Origin: Calliphora vicina
Taxonomy: Eukaryota; Arthropoda; Insecta; Diptera; Calliphoridae
DNA length: 64,000 nucleotides
Direction: 5' to 3'
Assembly (NCBI RefSeq): GCF_958450345.1
Contig: NC_088781.1
Coordinates: 125,669,916 to 125,733,915 of the forward strand
Shown piece by piece: positions 24,402-33,400 of this stretch. The position numbers and the translations under genes were made by a program. A model generated the notes under the pieces. That model was not told the DNA's origin. It was given only the letters and a program-made list of their open reading frames with translations, and ran no database searches. Within the stretch, counting starts at the first letter, position 1. The number at the start of each line of letters is the position of its first letter.

Positions 24402-27400
24402 CTAAATATTTGTAATTTAATTGCTAGAATTATATGACCATGACCTTGTTAATACTTCACTTACACATCGTTTAAACTGTCCAGAAAAGGACAACCAATT
24501 TGTACAGCCACAGCTGAGTAGCGGGTATATAGTTTGTGGCTTAATTGAAAGGATTTAGAGCCTAGAACAAATGATTAGGAAATGAAAGGATTGTTAAGTC
24601 TATTATTAGAAATTTTAACAGCTGCTTAAGAACATAAGTGAGGACATTTCTTAATAAATAAAGGATTTCAATTAGTTTTGCTTTCAAAAAAAAAACACTT
24701 TGAAAATTAAATTTTTAAAAAATTTAAAAAACTTAAAAAAGCGAGATTTACAAGGCGTATCACATTTTCAAAGGCGTATCTTTTTATAACTTGTATGTCA
24801 TTTTAAAGGGTATATATCTGTCATTTATTCTCACTTAGTTATTGAACATTATAGTGCAAAAAACGACGATTTTTTGCTTCGTAACGCTTATTGGCCAAGT
24901 TACTAACGATTTTAGATATTTTGAGGTTTTATATAAAAAATCAATTTTTGGTCAGAAATATGAGTGATCACAGATAGAGCTCCTTTTCTTGATTAAACGC
25001 TTATTGGCCTAGTTATTAGCGAATTTAGATATTTTGAATTTTTATATTAAAAATCGATTTTGGGTTAGTGATCACAGATCGAGCTCCTTTTCTTGATTAA
25101 ACGCTTATTGGCCAAGTTATTAGCGAATTTAGATATTTTGAGTTTTTATATAAAAAAAATCGATTTTTGGTCAGAAATATGAGTGATCACAGATCGAGCT
25201 CCTTTTCTTGATTAAACGCTTATTGGCTAAGTTACTAACAATTTTAGATATTGTGAGTTTTATATAAAAAAATCGATTTTTGTTCAGAAATATGTGTGAT
25301 CACAGATCGAGCTCCTTTTCTTGATTAAACGCTTATTGGCCAAGTTATTAGCGAATTTAGATATTTTGAGTTTTTATATAAAGAAATAGATTTTGGGTCA
25401 GAAATATGAGTGATCACAGATCGAGGTGCTTTTCTTTATTAAACGTTTATTGGCCAAGTTATTAGCGAATTTAGATATTTTGAGGTTTTATATAAAAAAT
25501 CGATTTTTGGTCAGAAATACGAGTGATCACAGATCGATAAATCGATCGATCGTAAGAGTCACGTGGTCAATTTTTCATTTCGTATAACCCTAAGTTGGAC
25601 TATGACCAAAATTTAAAAAAAAAAATTTCTAAATCGGCCCTGCGGTTCTCAACTGATGCAATTACCAACGAACGACATTTGATTTTTATTTATATAGATA
25701 ATCATTATTATTTTAAATTCAATTCATTCCTAGATACTTTTACAATCTAATTTTCCTTTATTCCTTCGTCTGCTCCAATTTTTTCTGTATTCCTAGATCT
25801 ATTTCTGTTCCAATTTTATGTTAATTCTCTAATCTGTTTCTACTCCAATTTCTGTTTTATTCTTAAATCTGTTTCTTATGCAATTTTATATCCACTCTTA
25901 GATCTTTTTCTGTTTCATCACAATATAGTTTCTAGTCTAATTTAAGTTCCCTTCCTCGATTCTATTCTACTGCAATCTTAGGTTATTTCCTACATCTTTT
26001 TCTATTCCTTGAACTATTTTTATTCAATTTTAGCTTCATTCCTAAAACTTGTTCTACTGCAAATTTAGCTCCAGCAGTTTCTAGTACAATTTAAGCTTCA
26101 TTCATAGATCTATTTCAACCCCAAATTTAAATTCAATAGATATTTGTCTACGTTAATGTTTGCATTACTCCTAAATAAATTTCTTATCCAATTTTTGCAT
26201 TATTCATATATCTGTTTGTCATCTTTCCGTAATATGTTTAGCTTCCTTACCTCATCTTTTCTACTTCAATCTTACATTAATTTTTAGACCCTTTTCTATT
26301 TCAATCTCTGACAATTAAATAATTTATTTCACTATTTGTGGATTAATACATCTGTTTCTACGCCAATTTATGCTTCATTCCTAAATATTTTCCAACTCCA
26401 ATTTAAGCATCATTCCTAGACCTATATCTATATCCAATTTTAGCTTAATTCATTCATCTGTTTCTACTCCAATTTTTACTTTATTCGTAAAGCAGTTTAT
26501 TATCCAATTTAGATTAATTTTAGCTTCATTCCATAATCTGTTTCAATTCCAATTTCTGCTTTATTTGTAGATCTGTTTCTTATTCAATTTTAGATTCACT
26601 CTTAGGTCTCTTTCAGGTCCAATTGAAGCTGCATTTCTCAATATGTTTCTAGTGTAATTTAAGTTTCCTTCCTCGATTTGCATTATTCCTAGAACTATTT
26701 TTTATTCAATTTTAGCTTCATTCCAAATCTGTTTTTACTCCAATTTTAGCTTCATTCCTAAAGCTTTTCCTACTCCAAATGTTCTGTTCTAGTTCTGTTC
26801 TAGTTCTGTTCTAGTTCTGTTCTAGTTCTGTTCTAGTTCTGTTCTAGTTCTGTTCTAGTTCTGTTCTAGTTCTGTTCTAGTTCTGTTCTAGTTCTGTTCT
26901 AGTTCTGTTCTAGTTCTGTTCTAGTTCTGTTCTAGTTCTGTTCTAGTTCTGTTCTAGTTCTGTTCTAGTTCTGTTCTAGTTCTGTTCTAGTTCTGTTCTA
27001 GTTCTGTTCTAGTTCTGTTCTAGTTCTGTTCTAGTTCTGTTCTAGTTCTGTTCTAGTTCTGTTCTAGTTCTGTTCTAGTTCTGTTCTAGTTCTGTTCTAG
27101 TTCTGTTCTAGTTCTGTTCTAGTTCTGTTCTAGTTCTGTTCTAGTTCTGTTCTAGTTCTGTTCTAGTTCTGTTCTAGTTCTGTTCTAGTTCTGTTCTAGT
27201 TCTGTTCTAGTTCTGTTCTAGTTCTGTTCTAGTTCTGTTCTAGTTCTGTTCTAGTTCTGTTCTAGTTCTGTTCTAGTTCTGTTCTAGTTCTGTTCTAGTT
27301 CTGTTCTAGTTCTGTTCTAGTTCTGTTCTAGTTCTGTTCTAGTTCTGTTCTAGTTCTGTTCTAGTTCTGTTCTAGTTCTGTTCTAGTTCTGTTCTAGTTC

Positions 27401-30400
27401 TGTTCTAGTTCTGTTCTAGTTCTGTTCTAGTTCTGTTCTAGTTCTGTTCTAGTTCTGTTCTAGTTCTGTTCTAGTTCTGATCTAGTTCTGTTCTAGTTCT
27501 GTTCTAGTTCTGTTCTAGTTCTGTTCTAGTTCTGTTCTAGTTCTGTTCTAGTTCTGTTCTAGTTCTGTTCTAGTTCTGTTCTAGTTCTGTTCTAGTTCTG
27601 TTCTAGTTCTGTTCTAGTTCTGTTCTAGTTCTGTTCTAGTTCTGTTCTAGTTCTGTTCTAGTTCTGTTCTAGTTCTGTTCTAGTTCTGTTCTAGTTCTGT
27701 TCTAGTTCTGTTCTAGTTCTGTTCTAGTTCTATTCTAGTTTTATTCTAGTTCTGTTCATAAATCTTTCCCTACTTAATTGTTTTCTTTATTCCTAGATCT
27801 ATTTCTTCTCCAAACTTAGCCCAGATCTTTTCTTACTTAATTTTTTGCTATATTCCTAGATCTCTTTGTACTTACTCCAATTCTAGCTTTCGTACATCAT
27901 TTTCTTTTCCAATTTTTGCATCATTGCTTTTCATTATTTTTCTACTTTAGCAACAATTTGTTTGTTGTGTAAATTCCAGTCACATTTGTTTGAAAATTTA
28001 ATTTATTTTAACCCAAAAAACTAACATTATTTTGAGTTCTTCCATTTAATATCTTTCTATTCAGTTTTCTTTAATAATTCCGTTTATTAAAAGTCATGTA
28101 GCCATAGAAAATGAGTTTCAATTTATATTTGTACCATAAACATAATAATTTGTTCTCAATTTGTATTTCTTTGGCTTTGTCTATTAAAATGGCATCGAAA
28201 ATGGTTTAGATAATTTGACAAATTTGACAATTATTTGTGTTTTATTTTGTAGATCAAATCATAGAGAAATATACATAGAGTGGAAACTAAAAAAAATTCA
28301 AAGAAAACAATTATTCAAAATAATCACACATGCAAGTGTTGTTTTTGTTTTCCCATAGGTTTTTTTTTACTAATACATTACCACCACTTAGATTTTTCAC
28401 AACTGAGTTAGGTCTATGACAGCAGAGTTTTCGATCTGTAGATCAAATGATGTGCCCAAATTGATTCTGAAAGGGCTCCAAGAAGAACTTTTGGTACTTT
28501 TTTCCAATCAAAAAGGAGTAAAGGGGATTATTTTGGTACCTTAAAACAAAGATAAATACACATAGATCGGAAACTCTCTTTTCAACGGCCTAACTCAGTT
28601 ATCTAAAATCTAAGTGGTGAGAACTGAGATAAAAACACATAGATCGGAAACTCTCCTGCCAAAGACCTAACTCAGTTGCCAAAAACCTAAGTGGTGAGAA
28701 TGTATTAGTAAAAAAAAACTATGTGAAAGGAAAAACATCAATCGTATAGGAGATTAATTTGAGTGACTTTTTTATTTGTGTCTTTTTCCAGTTTCCGCTC
28801 TATGTATATTTGCCTTAAAATACATAAAGTACCAACTTTAAATTAAAGATTTTCTTTAAAGGAACGCAAAATTCATTAACATTTCCATTTTCCTCATACT
28901 GTTTACTACATTTACTCACCATATTGTTGTATATTAAAAAATAAAGTCTCTCTGCCACCCAACACCGCCTTATTCTCCAAGCCATCAGCTATCAATTGTA
29001 TGCCAGCCTCTACCGAATCAATTAGAAAACCCTCCTCATCAGGACTTTGTAACTTCATTAAAGCATATAGCTGGCGGAAAATTTCAGTGCCGTTCTATAA
29101 TTAAGCTCAAACTAAAACTAGTTTCTATTAAAAAAAGAAGATAAAAACCCACCTCCAACATTTCCAAAGAAGAACTCTCCTTTTCCACATACAACAAATA
29201 GCCATCATGGATCATAACACTTTGTAAACGATGCAAAGTATTAATGGGTCGCTCACGGGCGGGTCGAGCAAATTGTGAAGTCAATTGGGCTGAATAGACA
29301 TCGGCCAAAACATAAGTGGCTGCTATCCAGTAGACAGTCATTAGGAATTTGGCTCTATAGCCATTGTATAGCTCTTGACAAGCTGGAATTTAGAAAATAT
29401 TTAGAAATTGTTTTTTGATATTAAAATTAAACTCACATTGTTTTAAAAATAGTTGTACGGTAAACCATATACAGCGATTGAACAGATTAGGAGGCAATTC
29501 ATCCATTCCCTGGGGCGCACGAAAATGTTGTTCCATTTTAGCCAGTCTTCTTTGAAACTGAGTATCCATTCGAGTGATTTCCTTAATGTAGCACATGTGA
29601 AAGGCTCCATGTTTGGATATTTTCTTGGACAATTTTTTCACGGTGGAAGGATGCCAACGATAGGGAGTAGATATAACAAAATAAAATACGGGACCCGATA
29701 CTATGATTGTTAAGATCAAATAAGGCCAGACATCAGCCTTGAAAGGTCTTAATATGGCTAAAGCCTCATTTAAACGGCGCGGAGCATGAGTAGCAAATGC
29801 TCCGGAATCGGCCAAAGTGAAAAAAGAAAACTCTATAGCCTTGCGACGCTCCCAACTTAAGCCCACATCACCCAAAAAGAAATCAGCCAGCTGAGTGCAT
29901 AAAGAGAACAATAGAGAATCTATTGGATATATTCTTCCTACAACTTACCCCTATCTGCAGCATTCCTATGCCTCCTGTAAATGTATCATTGGCCTCATTA
30001 TCAGTTCTTAAGGAGCCCTGAGTCCTACCATGAGCCTCTATATAAACAAATTCAAAATTCATATGCTGGGCCAGCAATTGCAACAGGCGATGATCTCTTC
30101 CACCCGTAACATTGACTTCTTTAAACTCTATAGTGTCTTCAGTTAAAGGATTCTCCTCAGATATCGTAAATTCCAAAGAATTATTGTTATAAGAATCATT
30201 GTCATAATTAACCCAAAACCAAGGAGGGGACTTAAGTAAACAATGGATTATAACAACTATTTGTTTGTAATAAAACATAGGTACTTACATGAAATACTGG
30301 CACTCTAAAAACACGCCCCTGAAAATTCGAATACACAGTTTTAGCTAAGGACAATAGAGGTTCCTTACTAAGACCCAAATTGTCGCCATCATACCAGCTA

Positions 30401-33400
30401 ACCAGTTTTAAACGACCCAAACCATCTGCATAAGCTTGATTGTAATAAATACGAAAACTAAAACAAAATTTATTTCAACAGATTAAATTTTAAATATATA
30501 AATTATAGCGAATCTAACTCACGCCCTTTTCCTGGGCCTTGTTATAACCACCGCCCTCACCGGTTCCCGAAAGTTAACCTCAGCTCTTTTGGGCGGATAT
30601 TTTGCACCCCAATAAAATATAAACAAACTTAAGCGATGTGCCAGCTTGCGATCATGTATTCTTTGCATCAGATCATAGGGTTTACAAAATATCAAATTCA
30701 CACTCTCTATGGATCCATGCAAACTGGACTCGATAAATTTGAAAAACAGTTCAGTATCATAGAAAATCACCGATTTGAAATTTAGCGTGTGTAAGTTTTG
30801 TAGAAATTCATCGATGTGTAGTTGTAAATTTTGATTTTCCTCGTCGTGTAGTTGATAATCGTCCCAAGAGTTGTTGAAAGTTGCCTTAGGTCCCATCAAA
30901 ATGGCCAGTTGGTTGGGGTGGAGGCTCTTAACGATTTGGGAAAGGCCTGAAAGAATATGAAAGAAATGTAATTGTTCACGTTTTGCATTCTCCTCCCAAT
31001 TTCTAATATTCGTTGCCTTAAATTTAATGGATACTAATGGTAAATGTTTTCATCGGCAAAGGAATAGTACAGTCATTTAGAAAAATATGAAAAAGAACGG
31101 ATCCTTGAGGTAACGATGAATTAATCGTGAAATAGTTTGATCTTCATCAACTCGTGTAGTGCCTTCTATGAGAAAACTCTATACAACGTTTTAGAAATAT
31201 GTAGAGCCAACACTTTACACTCTCCAAAACGGTGATTGGAAGAACACAATTTCTCCTCTACGAAGGCCATATTAGCGGTCACTAATTAAATTTTACGACT
31301 GCAGAGCAAAATTCTATTGGTTGATTAGTTTCAGGTTATAAACTTGAATGTCTATGTTTTTTCTACTGCTAAGACCAAAGTATTGATTGTCAAGACGCAG
31401 ATTGTGTGTCTACTTTATAGAGATGCTTTTTAAATAACACAGGTCAACAGCAAAAAAAGCTTCACTAGCCACTATATAGATTTGATGCATCATGGTTACC
31501 TAAGTACAAATATGGTAAAATTTTTGAATTCTATGGATAGATTTTTATACCCATCACCTTCGTGAGAAGGGTATATATAAGTTTGTCATTCCGTTTGTAA
31601 TTTCTACATTTTTCATTTCCGACCCTATAAAGTATATATATTCTGGATCCTTATAGATAGCGGAGTCGATTAAGCCATGTCCGTCTGTCTGTCCGTCTGT
31701 CTGTTGAAATTAATTTTCTGAAGACCCCAGATATCTTCAGGATCCAAATCTTCAATAATTCTGTCAGACACGCTTTCAAGAATTTTGCTATTTAAAATCA
31801 GCAAAATCGGTCCACAAATGAATGAGATATGAGGAAAAAACCAAGACAACCTCGATTTTTGACCTATTTTTGACCTATATCTGGATTACTAAGACATTAA
31901 TATAGATATCTATGGATATCTAATGATAGATATTTAAAGACATTTGCAACGACGTATATAAGACCATAGTAAGTTGGACCTACAATGGGTCAAAATCGGA
32001 AAAAAAAATTTCAACCCGAATTTTTTTTTCACAAAAAAAAAATTTAAAAAACAAAAAAAATAATTTTAAAATTTAAAAAAAAAAAATTTTAAATTTAAAA
32101 AAAATTTAAATTTAAAATAATCGAAAAATTTTTTTTCCAAAAAATGAAAAAAAACAAAAAAAATTAAATTTTGTTTACCTAAAAATATTTAAAATTTTGA
32201 AGTATAATTTGGTGAAGGGTATATAAGATTCGGCACAGCTGAATATAGCACTCTTACTTGTTTTTAAAGATTTTTTTTTTAATTTTAGGAATTGTCAATT
32301 TTTTAATTAAAATTTTATTGTATGAATTTTTTTTTTTTTTTGAAATTTTACAATTCCATTATTTTCATGAAAATTCTATTCAAATTCTGGAGTTGATTTA
32401 ATTTTTTTAATTTTACATTTTATTATAACCAGGGAAACCAAAATATGCAAATGCATGTTTTTTCTGGTGAGTCTAATGAGCACATGGATAAGATATTTAC
32501 ATGTTTCAGAACTATTTAAGAATTTTGGCATCGATTTGTTAGTGCACATTTTGGCATATTTTACCCTTAAATGCATATTTTTGCATATATTTGTTTTAAG
32601 AGCATATTTATGTCATATTTTTGCGTTTTTAGAGCATATTTTACTGTTTAATAGCATATTTTGACTTTATCAAAAACAAATTTTGTCTTACTTATTTTTC
32701 GCTGTTGTGTTACAGGTTTTTACTTCCTTTGTTTAAAATTCAAAAAAAAAAAAAAATTTAAAAACAAAAAAATTTTTTTTAAAATTTAAAAAAAAATAAA
32801 AAAACAATTCGAAATTTTTTTTTCCAAAAAATGAAAAAACTGCAAAAAAATTTTTGTTCAGCTAAAAATATTTAAATATTTTATTTTGAAGTATAATTTG
32901 GTGAAGGGTATATAAGATTCGGCACATCCGAATATAGCTTTCTTACTTGTTTTAATATAAAATTAGCACTATTTTAATAATACCGCCATCTAAATATCAA
33001 ATTTTAGTTCTAATTCAAACATAACCGTTCTAAGTTTTAAAGAAATATTGCCTTTTATCGAAAGAATATTTTCTATGTATAAAAATGTTTTCAGATCCAA
33101 TAGACAACGATTTTTATTTGATAATTTAAGTCAATATTTTGTAATTTATTGCAATAACCTAAATTGAAAAAAAAGTGACTTTATATAAAAAATGCTAGCA
33201 TTTACTAATTTTAGTTCTTCAAGTTTCTCCAACGAACGCACACCAGCCTGTTCTTATTTATTTGCAAATAAAATATCTGAACTTGTACTGCATACTTTAG
33301 GGTGTTTATACCCTACACCACAATAGTGGGGAAAGTATTATGCGTTTGTGCAGATGTTTGTAACGCCCACAAATATTAGTCTAACACCCACCTTAAAGTA

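Larger units (their letters stand above)
24562..28919 (-). other. Ir40a intron 7 (4.36 kb, satellite-loaded)
   Basis: Canonical GT-AG intron between exons 7 and 8. In plus-strand order it carries a 114-bp minisatellite, a diverged 35-bp array split by an 11-bp satellite of about 89 units, a 270-bp segment duplicated from outside the gene, and a foldback element. All must be transcribed in Ir40a pre-mRNA. Confidence 0.88.

Noticed and set aside
26775..27757. CRISPR-like regular repeats
   Set aside because: The 11-bp units are head-to-tail without spacers in a eukaryotic intron; a simple satellite.
29453..29713. 86-codon plus-strand frame over Ir40a exon 5
   Set aside because: Antisense shadow of a coding exon.
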